DNA from: a virus
Length of the DNA: 42,271 nucleotides
Direction: 5' to 3' (one strand)
IMG/VR virus record: IMGVR_UViG_3300005663_000098
Span: 1 to 42,271 of that record
The number at the start of each line of letters is the position of its first letter. The first letter of the stretch is position 1. Below the pieces are notes generated by a model. The model was not told the DNA's origin and did no database searches. It was given only the letters and a program-made list of their open reading frames with translations. A program made the position numbers and the translations under genes. This document shows positions 25,301-33,586 of the stretch, piece after piece.

Positions 25301-25912
25301 AGATTCGACTTTGCAGACTCAATAAGAGTAGGGGATGGCACAAATAACGTATCGGTGGCAACTGATGGTTTTATTACCCTTACCGGTACTGCAAGGGCGT
25401 CGGAAGATATGCAGTTCGTAGTTAAAAAACTTAAACCTGGAGCATCGGCCCCTACAGAAGCTATTGTGGGTATTACTCCGGTATTCCAGTTCGATACTAC
25501 GACTGATGACGAAGCGCATTTGGTTTTTGAAGTTTTACACAACTATGATAATGGTACGGATTTCAGGGCACATTTTCACTGGGCGCCAACGAACGGAAAT
25601 GCAGGGGATGTAACCTGGGGAATTGAGTATCATATTACAAGGGACGAAAATAACGAGGTATTAACTGAAGCGACTACGACGGCGATAATAGTAGATGCTA
25701 CTCAAAGTTTGCAGGATGAGGTATTGGAAACCGGAAACATTATAATCAGTGGGTCTGGAGTCCAGAGTGAAGACCATATGCATATCAGGATATTTCGTGA
25801 TGCAGATGCTTCGGAAGCAGGAGCTTCTGATACTTATGCATCTGATGCAAGTCTGATATCGTTCGATGTAGAATATATGATTGATGGTTTTGGAGAAGAT
25901 AGCCAATTCTAA
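22316..25912 (+). CDS. large tail fibre-like protein with signal peptide
   Basis: 1198 residues. A Sec signal peptide (1-18, LLLPITCQA). The shaft is Gly/Thr/Asp-rich beta, with a repeated block TTDTTGNY (about residues 140, 250, 380), a GLTGLGDDDHTQY motif near 495 as seen in many phage fibres, and a run of LTTTGTLGAGAITGTSLTDG type. From about 730 to 920 there are repeats with NxYG turns. The C-terminal 170 residues form a separate beta-sandwich-like domain (FQFDTTTDDEAHLVFEVLH). Likely the main receptor-binding fibre. Confidence 0.7.
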   Translation: MKKVIFLLMLLLPITCQATITVFGDGESVLWQNNSQTFSIAASGSMSESVDYLWMPADGQAGQAIVTDGSGILSWSDASTAFSHNLLSATHTDTLTDSPTRGSLIYGNSTPKWDEFVIGTGFLKGDGTDVTGWSTVTLTTDTTGNYVASITDGLAIDGGDGGSEGAALTIAFDPTELLGNRTWGDASTDTIVWTWNRATGTDPAMTFGNDFISLNGDLKILGDDLFMTTNTNRFVLMGDGTNYNPEAIDLGTDTTGNYVATVADGTGIDGTATGEGSTYTPSFDATELNGLLWGTGSENTLQWQWDLIQGDPIMSFGNFVIIFNSDLSVVSGGDFTLGNTQWNSGDEIDGTKIKDADYGDVDVSVGGAWTVSSVQNNSVALTTDTTGNYAAGDAEAGNALTGDSASSFFSSGTLEVAIGGTGATSLTDGGILLGSGVGAITALGVASNGQIPIGDGATDPVLATITGSSAITVTNGAGSITLDVNDTGVDHGGLTGLGDDDHTQYIKDSEFTQNSGILVGTGSGTFQEETGATLRTSIGLGILDSPQFTNLTILGDAEDNARVKFRNESTGEVDLWTDEATGHFNIFNNIQDGDISFRFDDGGAPKTVFFDASENLFNMGDTALTTTGLGTFGNLDVDTLNLNGNVISDSTGTISFNDDNLTTTGTLGAGAITGTSLTDGTATLDDGSLASAVNGTFSGTVQAEQLTSTDDITMAGKLTNTPLAADHTCIRIDGDTNPATALDGTNQYGMYLVRNFEPPGTAGATMTNAFVFIDVDHPITESTFAVTDTIYGTNQTVQVDSAHTAAAGIQPTITENIYGTFNSTLRRTPTDPITADKDLTINNYGLFNQALTTVTFNKAGRTLTSNVYGMYGKPTNTPSLTAGDIIANTYGGYFEVVGNAAGTSKAYGLYIASVSGADENWGIYDISGADSLIAAKLCFTQTDKNEFIDSLNDGYLDYSVTTAHRFNMSAADTDVRVEFIGTTNSGLFEWMEDEDRFDFADSIRVGDGTNNVSVATDGFITLTGTARASEDMQFVVKKLKPGASAPTEAIVGITPVFQFDTTTDDEAHLVFEVLHNYDNGTDFRAHFHWAPTNGNAGDVTWGIEYHITRDENNEVLTEATTTAIIVDATQSLQDEVLETGNIIISGSGVQSEDHMHIRIFRDADASEAGASDTYASDASLISFDVEYMIDGFGEDSQF

Positions 25913-26010
25913 TGAAACGAAAAATGAAAGATAATGTTACTGTTAGTATTGAATCGTCAAGCGGGAATGTGGACAGTGTTATAAGTATGAACTGGTTGGA
26001 ATTGTTTTGA
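25912..26010 (+). CDS. 32-residue peptide
   Basis: Starts at the ATG overlapping the fibre gene stop (TAATG) and encodes a basic start (MKRKMKDN) followed by polar sequence. It is coupled, but has no recognisable motif; it may be only a short non-functional frame. Confidence 0.3.
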   Translation: MKRKMKDNVTVSIESSSGNVDSVISMNWLELF

Positions 26011-26041
26011 ACAGTTAGAGGCCAGAGAATAGGAGTACATA

Positions 26042-26734
26042 ATGGGTTTTAGAGAAACTGTATTTGGCGGCAGAGAAACAATTAAGTTCAAACCAATACC
26101 GCAGTCAAAAGAGGCCGAAGAGGCAAGAAAGAAATTGTTTGGACTGGCCACCGGCGAACCACCTGCTGTGCCACGGCGCGAGATAGCTCCTTTGCCGCCT
26201 GTAACCGAAGAGAGACAACTTGCCAGAACAACGGCGAAAGAACTTATACAGCCACAGGATTTTCTCAGTTTGCCTGAAGTACAGGGAATCATATTAGAAG
26301 CACGCGAAACAGGTGATTTACTTGCAAATCGATTAGGTAGAATGTTACAGAGTGCCGGCGCTTTAACAACGACAGGGGGTCGTGATGTTTTAGGCAGGGT
26401 TACAACAGATGTCTCTAAAAGGCTCGCTTCATCATTAGCGCCGTTCGCAGCGGAGGAGAGGGCACGCAGGACAAGCTTAATTCCTATACTCGAATCACTT
26501 GGGTTGACGGAAGAATTACGGGCACAAGGATTTACACAAGCTGAACTCGATGCTCTGTTCCAGCAGGAGACCATAGAATCACAACAGTTGCAAACTTTCA
26601 CAATACCATTATTGCGGTCTATTATTAGCGACCAACCAGGGCAAGCTGCATTTATTCAACCTCCGTTCCCTGGTCTTATTGAGCAAATTGGTCAAATAGC
26701 AAGTTTGTTTCCGAAAAAAAAACCAACAACATAA
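26042..26734 (+). CDS. possible internal virion (ejection) protein
   Basis: 230 residues, helical, with a proline-rich N-terminal region (EPPAVPRREIAPLPPVTEE) and Gln/Leu-rich helices at the C-terminus. GGAG lies upstream. No family recognised. It is the first of three consecutive helical proteins of rising size (230, 326, 1235 residues) at the end of the late operon, the usual place for podovirus internal proteins ejected with DNA. Confidence 0.5.
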   Translation: MGFRETVFGGRETIKFKPIPQSKEAEEARKKLFGLATGEPPAVPRREIAPLPPVTEERQLARTTAKELIQPQDFLSLPEVQGIILEARETGDLLANRLGRMLQSAGALTTTGGRDVLGRVTTDVSKRLASSLAPFAAEERARRTSLIPILESLGLTEELRAQGFTQAELDALFQQETIESQQLQTFTIPLLRSIISDQPGQAAFIQPPFPGLIEQIGQIASLFPKKKPTT

Positions 26735-26752
26735 AATATAAGGTGAAATAAA

Positions 26753-27733
26753 ATGGCACAGCAAGTATTGTCATTAGGAAGGCTTAGGAGACCAACCGAA
26801 GGCACGGAACGAGGCGCTCAAGCGATAGCAAACCTACTACAAACTCTCGGAGTAGCAGAGAAGAAGCGTAGAGAGCGGCAGACGCTTGACAGGATAGCGA
26901 GGGCTATGGCCGGCGGTGCGACTGATGTAGAAGCTATTGCCGCAGTCGCAGGACAGCAGCAGGAACCTCAATTTAGCGGGGGTATTCCCGGTATATTGCA
27001 GAGAATCGGTGGAGCATTCCAACCGCAGGGTGGCGGGATAAGAGAAAGTATTCAACAGACTATTATCGGCCAGAGGTTGAAGCAGGCTTTGACGCCGAAA
27101 ACTCAAATTCCGACAGGGTTTGAGCCTACTGGGGTTACAGTGGGTCCGACAGGCGGAGTAACACGAAGATTCGGAAAGCCAACAACAAAACAACAAAAAG
27201 CATATACACCAAATGAACTTCTCAATGTAAGAAAAAGTGTTCAAGCTGGCCTTGGCAACTTAAAAGAAACTCGAATAGCAGGCAATAATGCAATATCACA
27301 GGATAATTTCATTGAGGAATACAAACAAAAGGCTGCTGAATTTGGTTATAGTGGCGCTTCTAATAGACAACAAAAGCAATTTGATGCTGTCTTTGATAAA
27401 AAAGCCAGGCGAAAAAGCAAGAGGTTTGATACTTCCACGGTTAATGCTACAGGAGATAAAATCAAATTAGGTTGGAACCCGAACAGCCCAGAGGTAAAAC
27501 AGGCCAGAAAGGAATTGAGAGCAGGAGTTCAAGCCAAAGATACAGCGACTCAAGAAATATCTGATACCAACGTTCGTTTGCAATCTGCCCCTGATATACG
27601 ACTTGATTCAGTCTGGGATAGATTATCAGATGAACAGAAAAAACAGATACTTACCCAGATAGACCAAAACCCCGAAAATCTGGATACGATAATAACCAAC
27701 ATTTTAGCGAGGATACAGGGTGCCGGCTCTTAA
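26753..27733 (+). CDS. possible internal virion (ejection) protein
   Basis: 326 residues. A basic helical N-terminus (KKRRERQTLDRIARAMAGG), then Gly/Gln-rich sequence (about 80-150) and a basic C-terminal half. No family recognised. Its end overlaps the start of the 1235-residue protein by 14 bases, so their expression is linked. Confidence 0.5.
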   Translation: MAQQVLSLGRLRRPTEGTERGAQAIANLLQTLGVAEKKRRERQTLDRIARAMAGGATDVEAIAAVAGQQQEPQFSGGIPGILQRIGGAFQPQGGGIRESIQQTIIGQRLKQALTPKTQIPTGFEPTGVTVGPTGGVTRRFGKPTTKQQKAYTPNELLNVRKSVQAGLGNLKETRIAGNNAISQDNFIEEYKQKAAEFGYSGASNRQQKQFDAVFDKKARRKSKRFDTSTVNATGDKIKLGWNPNSPEVKQARKELRAGVQAKDTATQEISDTNVRLQSAPDIRLDSVWDRLSDEQKKQILTQIDQNPENLDTIITNILARIQGAGS

Positions 27734-30700
27734 AGATATATCCTTCGAGAATCTAACTGAGACTCCGGAAATAGAGGGTGTCAACTTCGATAATTTAGCT
27801 ACACCTATTGTAACTCAACCACCTAAGATTGAGGATATATCCTTTACGGATATTGAACGACCGGCAGACCCCAGCGAACCACCTATTTTCCCGACAGAAG
27901 TATCTGTTCTTGATATAAGTCCGCAAATTCGCAGAGATTATATTAGCCGCATAAAAACGGCGGCACAGAAATTCGCACCAGAGGACACGATAGGCGATAG
28001 GGCTTCGAGAGTGATTTTGACTGCGTTAGACCCGGCGATTGATATAGCACACAAATTCGGTGGTGGTTTGCAATTTCTTAATCTGAAATTATTGCAGGGT
28101 TTGACGTTTAATGCGCCGGAAATAGTAGTAGCTGCGATAAACAGAATAAACCCGGAATTGACAAAAGGAAGAACTTTTGAGCAAGCTACATTAGAAGCGG
28201 CAGAATTCAACCCATCAGGTTTTACAAGAACTATCGGTGAGATTGTAGAGTTTGTCGGACGAATCAGAACTGGACAAGCTATTGGTTCACAATTAGGTTT
28301 ACTGGGGGGTACTCCGAAAAGCATAGGTATATTTGGGAAAATGATTGAGGGTGCCAAATTAGGAATATTAGCAGGTAGCGGAGAGCAGGTATCTTTGAAA
28401 ATCCTTGAGGCAATAGACCCTGAAACGGATTATGGCTATCAGGGTGCAATAGGCCCTATTACAGACGCTGCTGCACTTGCAGCATTCTCAATTGGCAATG
28501 ACCTTATACTTAGACCGGCTTTTGCTAAGGTTGCCTCAACCAAAATCGGCCAATCCGTAATAAAGGCCATAGACAAGTTTATAATCAAATTTTCCGCTGA
28601 GCATCCACGACTTGCTGATTTCCTTGCTACTAAGCCAGATGAATTTACAAAAAATTTCACTGCTCGCATAAAAGAGATTTTTGAACGTGATACCGGCAGA
28701 AAATTCACAGATTTATCAAAAACAGAACAGGCATTTTTTAGAAATGGTGTCAGGATTTTGGCCAGACAGCAAAAACGTGCTATTCGAGCCTACCTTGAAA
28801 AACCAATCCCTGATATCGTTGTGCGTACTCGCCCAGTCATAAAAGGATTGCTACCCGCCCCAGTACAGCCACCAGCAGTTGTGCCGTCCGTCCCTGCTGT
28901 ACCGTCTGTGGCCAAACGGCCTGCTGAGGCTGCCATAGTACCCCCCAAACCAACACAGGCGAAGCCAGAGGCTATTGTTAAGATAGGTAAACCTATCACC
29001 ATAGAGAAAATAGAACCGGCAAAAGAAGTTGTAATAACAAAGCCTTCTGAAGTAATAACCAAGATTCCTAAAGCCCCCAAAATTCCAGTTACGGAGACAC
29101 CTACTATTCCACTCAAAGGCAAAGAGGCTCAGATATTCAGGGAAGAAGTTAGAACTCAAGAAAAAATAACTGCTGCCGAAGCGGGTGAAGTAGGACTTGA
29201 GCCAGCGGGAACATCTTTTACTGAACACATAGATACGTTTCAGTCTTATCAATTACCAGAAACATCGCAGATACCAAGAATTACCAAACAGATGAAAAAA
29301 GTTAATGGTCTGCGATTATCCGGCAAGATTACATCAATCACTGCGAATAAGAGGATTCACAAATTAAGAGAATTGCTTATTCAACAAGCGATAAAAGAAA
29401 AGATTGCTTTGAGAACCAGCAAAAAAGGCAAAGTGAAAATCGCCTTGAGAAAATCGGGAGTATTCGTTCCTGAAGAAGTGGCAACTTATAAAAAGTACAA
29501 AGACATTGAACCTATACTCGGTGGTGGTCAGGATATTACAAGGGCTATTCAGCAAATGGATGGCGCTCTTCCTATTAAAGAAAAACTGAAGGTAAAAGGC
29601 CAAGCCGGGCCGATAGAACGATTTGTTTTGTGGCGCACCCGCAAAATGACTTTGCAAAAATTGAATTGGTTGAAGGAAAAAACTATTGAAATACGAAACA
29701 TTCTTTCCGCCAAAAAAGGCTCTACGAAAGACAAGGAAATCAATTTGATTCTTGAAAAAATAGGAACAACCGACAGGAACATACCAATTGAAAATATTTT
29801 GGACAAAAAGACTTTGGCTTCATTTAGCAAAGAATCTATTAAATCGGCACAGGAACTAAGACAATTTTATGATGATTTGATTGAAGAGCAAAACGCAGCA
29901 AGATTGATGAGAGGCCAGGATGAAATCCCTTATCGGCAGAATTACTCACCTAACATTCTCAGAGATACGACAGTATGGGAGCAGTTATTTTTGCGCGACA
30001 AAACAGCAAAAATATTAGAGAAGAAAGATTTACCCGATTATATAAAACCTAATATGCCCTTTAATCCGAGAGCGCAAGCAAGAGAAGCTGATATTCCTTA
30101 TGACAAAAGAATATTGAGCGCTCGGGAATTAGCTGAGAGCTACATAATGACCGCTTCGAAGGATATTTTTAATACTTCGATAATTCAAAACAACAAGGCA
30201 TTTATTGACCAATTAAGAGGGCAGGGTCTTGAGAAGTCTGCAGAATATCTGGCGGAATGGACGGCAACATCATACGCAGGAATAAAGCCAAAATTAGATA
30301 GAGCCATTAAGTTACCCAAATGGGCAGGAGGCGGTTTGAGATATTTCAACAGACTCAGAAACTTAGCGGTTTTTCCTCTAAATGTAGCGTGGTCGTTAAG
30401 TACACAGCCATTATCCTTATCTAATACAATAGGTCGTTACGGACTGCCAAACACAATCAGGGGATTTTTTCAATGGTTAAAACCATCTATCAGAAAACAA
30501 GCGGCCCAGGATTATTTTTCTTTTATTGTCAAATCTACCAAACGAGGCGGAGTAACAAGACAGGATGCCTCGAATCTTTTGGGTGAAAATATCAAAACCC
30601 AGAAAACAGTTGGTGAATTCATAGAAAACTACTCAACAATTCTTTTGACGGAAATAGAGAAACTGCTTACGGGAACTTCAATACGAGCTGCTCATATACA

Positions 30701-31427
30701 AGGATTCAAAAGAGGACTGAGAGGAGAAGCTCTAAAGAATTTCGCCTCTGATGGGGGCGGCAAAACCCAAAGTATGTATAACGATGAAGACAAGCCAATG
30801 ATATTAAGGTCATTGCTTGTAAAGTCAGCAGCTCCGTATCAAACCTATGCCTTTGAAGTTGCGAATACATTCCGGGAATGGGCGGGCAGAACAGGTACTC
30901 CACCCGATTCAAAATTATATGCTATGTGGTCTGTAACTCGGTGGCTGGCTTCGTTAATAGTATTAAAAACGATAGCGAATGCAGTAAGAGGGAAAAAATG
31001 GTCTTGGTGGGATTTGATTCCAATACCATTTAGAGAATTCTGGCTAACACCGATTGCCCGTAAATTAACAGGTGAATTTGTACCGGGCTCGGCAGGATTG
31101 CCAGCACCGATAGAGACGGGAACAAGAGTAGCCAAAGGCATAAATGATGTTTTGGAAACTGGTAATTGGCGGAAACTTAGAAATGAAATGCTAAGATACG
31201 GGCCGGGTGTATTTGGTATCCCAGGTGGGGTACAATGGGCAAGAATGGTAGATGCTATTATAGTTTATTCAAGTGGCGGCTTGACAGATAGGCAGGGTAA
31301 AGTGTTGTTTGAGATGAAGGACATAAAAGATTTAGCAAGGGCAATGTTTACGGGAGTATGGTCAACAAAAGCAGGTAGAGAACGATTGAAACCATCAAAG
31401 AAGCAAGAAGAAACTGCTTTCGATTGA
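27720..31427 (+). CDS. very large internal / ejection protein
   Basis: 1235 residues, GTG start with GAGGA upstream inside the previous gene. The N-terminus has three short repeats of the (D/N)(I/F)xFxN/DxxxP type (DISFENLTETP, GVNFDNLATP, DISFTDIERP). A hydrophobic helical region with amphipathic stretches lies at about 85-290, a Pro/Lys-rich linker at about 360-480, and helical sequence follows. The C-terminal 350 residues have a pattern seen in large ejected phage polyproteins (NRLRNLAVFPLNVAWSLSTQ; GGGKTQSMYNDEDKP followed by LLVKSAAPYQTYAFEV). It may form part of the channel carrying DNA into the host. Confidence 0.6.
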   Translation: MPALKDISFENLTETPEIEGVNFDNLATPIVTQPPKIEDISFTDIERPADPSEPPIFPTEVSVLDISPQIRRDYISRIKTAAQKFAPEDTIGDRASRVILTALDPAIDIAHKFGGGLQFLNLKLLQGLTFNAPEIVVAAINRINPELTKGRTFEQATLEAAEFNPSGFTRTIGEIVEFVGRIRTGQAIGSQLGLLGGTPKSIGIFGKMIEGAKLGILAGSGEQVSLKILEAIDPETDYGYQGAIGPITDAAALAAFSIGNDLILRPAFAKVASTKIGQSVIKAIDKFIIKFSAEHPRLADFLATKPDEFTKNFTARIKEIFERDTGRKFTDLSKTEQAFFRNGVRILARQQKRAIRAYLEKPIPDIVVRTRPVIKGLLPAPVQPPAVVPSVPAVPSVAKRPAEAAIVPPKPTQAKPEAIVKIGKPITIEKIEPAKEVVITKPSEVITKIPKAPKIPVTETPTIPLKGKEAQIFREEVRTQEKITAAEAGEVGLEPAGTSFTEHIDTFQSYQLPETSQIPRITKQMKKVNGLRLSGKITSITANKRIHKLRELLIQQAIKEKIALRTSKKGKVKIALRKSGVFVPEEVATYKKYKDIEPILGGGQDITRAIQQMDGALPIKEKLKVKGQAGPIERFVLWRTRKMTLQKLNWLKEKTIEIRNILSAKKGSTKDKEINLILEKIGTTDRNIPIENILDKKTLASFSKESIKSAQELRQFYDDLIEEQNAARLMRGQDEIPYRQNYSPNILRDTTVWEQLFLRDKTAKILEKKDLPDYIKPNMPFNPRAQAREADIPYDKRILSARELAESYIMTASKDIFNTSIIQNNKAFIDQLRGQGLEKSAEYLAEWTATSYAGIKPKLDRAIKLPKWAGGGLRYFNRLRNLAVFPLNVAWSLSTQPLSLSNTIGRYGLPNTIRGFFQWLKPSIRKQAAQDYFSFIVKSTKRGGVTRQDASNLLGENIKTQKTVGEFIENYSTILLTEIEKLLTGTSIRAAHIQGFKRGLRGEALKNFASDGGGKTQSMYNDEDKPMILRSLLVKSAAPYQTYAFEVANTFREWAGRTGTPPDSKLYAMWSVTRWLASLIVLKTIANAVRGKKWSWWDLIPIPFREFWLTPIARKLTGEFVPGSAGLPAPIETGTRVAKGINDVLETGNWRKLRNEMLRYGPGVFGIPGGVQWARMVDAIIVYSSGGLTDRQGKVLFEMKDIKDLARAMFTGVWSTKAGRERLKPSKKQEETAFD

Positions 31428-31445
31428 ACTGAAAGGAAAACAGCA

Positions 31446-31757
31446 ATGGCAAAAGATAGTTGTGGACTGAAATTCAGATTGATTCATTTGATATTGATTC
31501 TGTTAGGTCTGTTTGGCAGTGGTATAGCTGCGTGGGTCTGGCAACAGGCAGAAACAAAAGTGATAGCAAGAGATACTGAAACTATGAACGAGGAAGGATG
31601 TAAACCCGCCAAGAAGCACGAAGGCCAAATCGGCATAATTGAATATCGTCTAAATTCTATTGATAAAAAACAAGAAACTTTTTCTGTTGAGCAAAAAGAG
31701 ATGCGAAAAGAAAATGAAGCTGCTTTCAGAGAAATCCTCAAACGACTGCCAAAATAA
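31446..31757 (+). CDS. membrane-anchored coiled-coil protein, lysis candidate
   Basis: 103 residues. One N-terminal transmembrane helix (about 13-33, LIHLILILLGLFGSGIAAWVW), then a soluble helix (IEYRLNSIDKKQETFSVEQK). Last gene of the late operon, where lysis genes often lie. The form fits an inner-membrane spanin or a helper protein of XhlA type; neither is proven. Confidence 0.55.
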   Translation: MAKDSCGLKFRLIHLILILLGLFGSGIAAWVWQQAETKVIARDTETMNEEGCKPAKKHEGQIGIIEYRLNSIDKKQETFSVEQKEMRKENEAAFREILKRLPK

Positions 31758-31814
31758 GTCAAGGAGTTAATCCTTTCGTAGTGCTCACATACTGGACGGG
31801 ACCGGGCTTTTTAG

Positions 31815-31842
31815 CTCAATATCTATGTTAGGTTGAGTTTTT
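31815..31842 (+). terminator. weak terminator between converging genes
   Basis: CTCAA (31815-31819) and TTGAG (31833-31837) with TTTTT following. Short stem, 13-base loop. It lies at the end of the late operon, overlapping the 3' end of the - strand methyltransferase gene. Confidence 0.35.
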
Positions 31843-32529
31843 GGGCTGATAATGGGGGTGCTCATAGTTTAGCCTGGACCAAGTTTTTTGAAATAGAAAC
31901 ATACTATAAATATTCCCTGTTTCTTTGCATTTTAGTTTTTTCTCATTTATAAGTTTTAAGCCTAATCTTGTATAGAAGTCGACAAATGGAGCTTTCCATA
32001 GTAAATCAGTACGTTTTCTATAGATGAAAGGAGAATAACTTTTGGCGTAAGCCTCAAAGCCCCATATATACTTGCGAGTTCGTTTTATTATATGCTCAAG
32101 GGCCGTGTTAATCTTAAGGGGATTAATGTGCATTAGTACGCCCGATGTGAAAACCAAATCAAAAGTCGAATCATATTTAGAGGTCTTAAGAATATCACAT
32201 TGTAGAGTTTGCACACCTTTACGATTAGCGCAACGAACCGCATAGTTGTTTATCTCAAAACCCATTAGATGTTGAAATCCCATTTTTTGAAGCAACAAAA
32301 GTTGATTACCAATGTTTGAGCCGATTTCGAGTATCAAGCTATTCCTACTCAAATCCCCAATAAAATGCTGATTTAGATTGGTTCGAGTAATCCCATAAGT
32401 TTTTAGATGGAACTCGTCAAGCTCTTGCGGCGACATAATATTGCGTTTTGTATACTCTAAACCGTCAATACTTTTCCAATATGCAGAGCCACTTTTATCC
32501 AATAATGCCACAATTTTCTTAAGGAACAT
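31828..32529 (-). CDS. SAM-dependent methyltransferase, pseudaminic-acid-associated type
   Basis: 233 residues, class I methyltransferase. Motif I is ILEIGSNIGNQL (about residues 66-77), followed by GFEINNYAV and FDLVFTSGVLMHINP. These blocks match my memory of the family annotated as pseudaminic acid biosynthesis-associated methylases, which probably act on surface sugars. It is on the strand opposite the late genes, next to a lipoprotein gene, so it is likely an accessory gene expressed in the lysogen. Its substrate cannot be inferred from sequence. Confidence 0.75.
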   Translation of the reverse strand: MFLKKIVALLDKSGSAYWKSIDGLEYTKRNIMSPQELDEFHLKTYGITRTNLNQHFIGDLSRNSLILEIGSNIGNQLLLLQKMGFQHLMGFEINNYAVRCANRKGVQTLQCDILKTSKYDSTFDLVFTSGVLMHINPLKINTALEHIIKRTRKYIWGFEAYAKSYSPFIYRKRTDLLWKAPFVDFYTRLGLKLINEKKLKCKETGNIYSMFLFQKTWSRLNYEHPHYQPKNST

Positions 32530-32551
32530 GATTCTGCCTCCTCAAAAATTG

Positions 32552-32935
32552 TTATTTATCCATTTTTTTGGTTGTTTCCTTAGTAATTGGGGGAGGCAAC
32601 TTGCAATCCCTCTGATAGGTTATCATAAGTAGATAGTTATACCGCTGCCTGTATGCCTCAATCTCTTTTTTCTCGCCCTGCTTTAAATCCATAAAGAAAA
32701 AAGGTATAACAAAGAACATACCTGCCACACCCAGGGCAATATTACTTCCAGTTTTATCGGATTTAGGCAACAAGCGGGAAATCTCGTTGTCAATATAATG
32801 CATTTCTGACCACAATGCATCACAGGTTTTTTGCTCATCTCCAAGCTGGCGAATTTGAACCAGATTTGCCTCATGACCAGCACAACCAGCATAGAAAATC
32901 GTAAAAGTGAGAAAACAGCAAATTGTCTTTTTCAT
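32552..32935 (-). CDS. predicted lipoprotein with membrane segment
   Basis: 127 residues from the ATG at 32935 (GAAAGGAAAA upstream). Signal peptide with lipobox YAGC (Cys at about 18), a helical mature part, then a hydrophobic stretch IALGVAGMFFVIPFFFMDL followed by KQGEKKEIEAYRQRYNYL. This hydrophobic-plus-helix pattern resembles small lipoproteins in bacterial chromosomes, which suggests host origin. It shares a strand and probably a transcript with the methyltransferase gene. Confidence 0.65.
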   Translation of the reverse strand: MKKTICCFLTFTIFYAGCAGHEANLVQIRQLGDEQKTCDALWSEMHYIDNEISRLLPKSDKTGSNIALGVAGMFFVIPFFFMDLKQGEKKEIEAYRQRYNYLLMITYQRDCKLPPPITKETTKKMDK

Positions 32936-33015
32936 TATTTTTCCTTTCAAAAAATGGTTATTCTATGCCAATAAGTGGCATTCAACTAAAATTTCTATTT
33001 TTTTAGGATTTTCTA

Positions 33016-33044
33016 TTGACAAGCTTCTAAACCTGTTGTATAGC
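33016..33044 (+). promoter_or_regulatory. sigma70-like promoter
   Basis: Perfect TTGACA (33016-33021), 17-base spacer, TATAGC (33039-33044). It points at the small gene at 33074, which has AGGAGG upstream. It opposes the ribbon-helix-helix gene and could also produce antisense RNA to it. Confidence 0.6.
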
Positions 33045-33073
33045 AAATATGTTGTTTAGGAGGGACCGCGAAC

Positions 33074-33238
33074 ATGAAGGACTCAGAAAAAAATATCACC
33101 GAAATTGTCAAAGAACTTACTTTTTCCGAGAAATTATCTTTGCGCTTTCTTTTGCAAGAGCAACCAGTTTTGTGCGCTGACTCGGAGTCAAAGACTCAAG
33201 CCGGTCAATTAAATCCGCATCGAGTAATTTCGTCTTGA
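33074..33238 (+). CDS. 54-residue protein, antisense to the regulator gene
   Basis: Start supported by AGGAGG twelve bases upstream and by the promoter at 33016-33044. The first 30 residues form a helix (EIVKELTFSEKLSLRFLLQE); the remainder is polar and lies opposite the 3' end of the - strand gene (122 bases of overlap). No family recognised. It may be a small regulator, a truncated gene, or chiefly a vehicle for antisense transcription. Confidence 0.5.
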   Translation: MKDSEKNITEIVKELTFSEKLSLRFLLQEQPVLCADSESKTQAGQLNPHRVISS

Positions 33239-33431
33239 TTATTGTTAGTACATCGGAAATTTGATTGCCCATTAAATCGACCTGCAAACCCGCAGGCAAG
33301 GCTATAAACGCTCGCAAAGCACCCTCTATAGCCCGATATTTCGTATAACCCCTTTCATCAGCTTGCGCAGAAAAAGCATCAGAAAGCTGCTCATCAACAT
33401 CAACCGTGAATGGTTTTTTGTGCATTGCCAT
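33117..33431 (-). CDS. ribbon-helix-helix-type DNA-binding protein
   Basis: 104 residues. The N-terminal 45 (KKPFTVDVDEQLSDAFSAQA, then GYTKYRAIEGALRAFIAL) have the short-strand then two-helix pattern of Arc/CopG-like repressors. The C-terminal half is helical and basic. It is transcribed away from the early operon gene at 33587, with a perfect inverted repeat between them, so it is a good candidate for the regulator of the genetic switch. Confidence 0.65.
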   Translation of the reverse strand: MAMHKKPFTVDVDEQLSDAFSAQADERGYTKYRAIEGALRAFIALPAGLQVDLMGNQISDVLTIIKTKLLDADLIDRLESLTPSQRTKLVALAKESAKIISRKK

Positions 33432-33460
33432 AAAAAATTTTCACTCCATAAATTCAAAGC

Positions 33461-33495
33461 TTATCAAGATTTGTGCCAATAACAATACTTGATAA
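33461..33495. promoter_or_regulatory. candidate operator, 8-bp perfect inverted repeat
   Basis: TTATCAAG (33461-33468) and CTTGATAA (33488-33495) separated by 19 bases, inside the divergent 155-base gap between the ribbon-helix-helix gene and the gene at 33587. A - strand TATTGT (-10-like) lies between the two arms, so a bound repressor would control its own promoter. Confidence 0.5.
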
Positions 33496-33586
33496 TAATA
33501 AATTTCAAGAATTTTCAAAGATTTTACTTGACTTCTAATGACCGATAGTCGATTCTTTATTAAAAACAGTAAAGGAAAAATAATTT

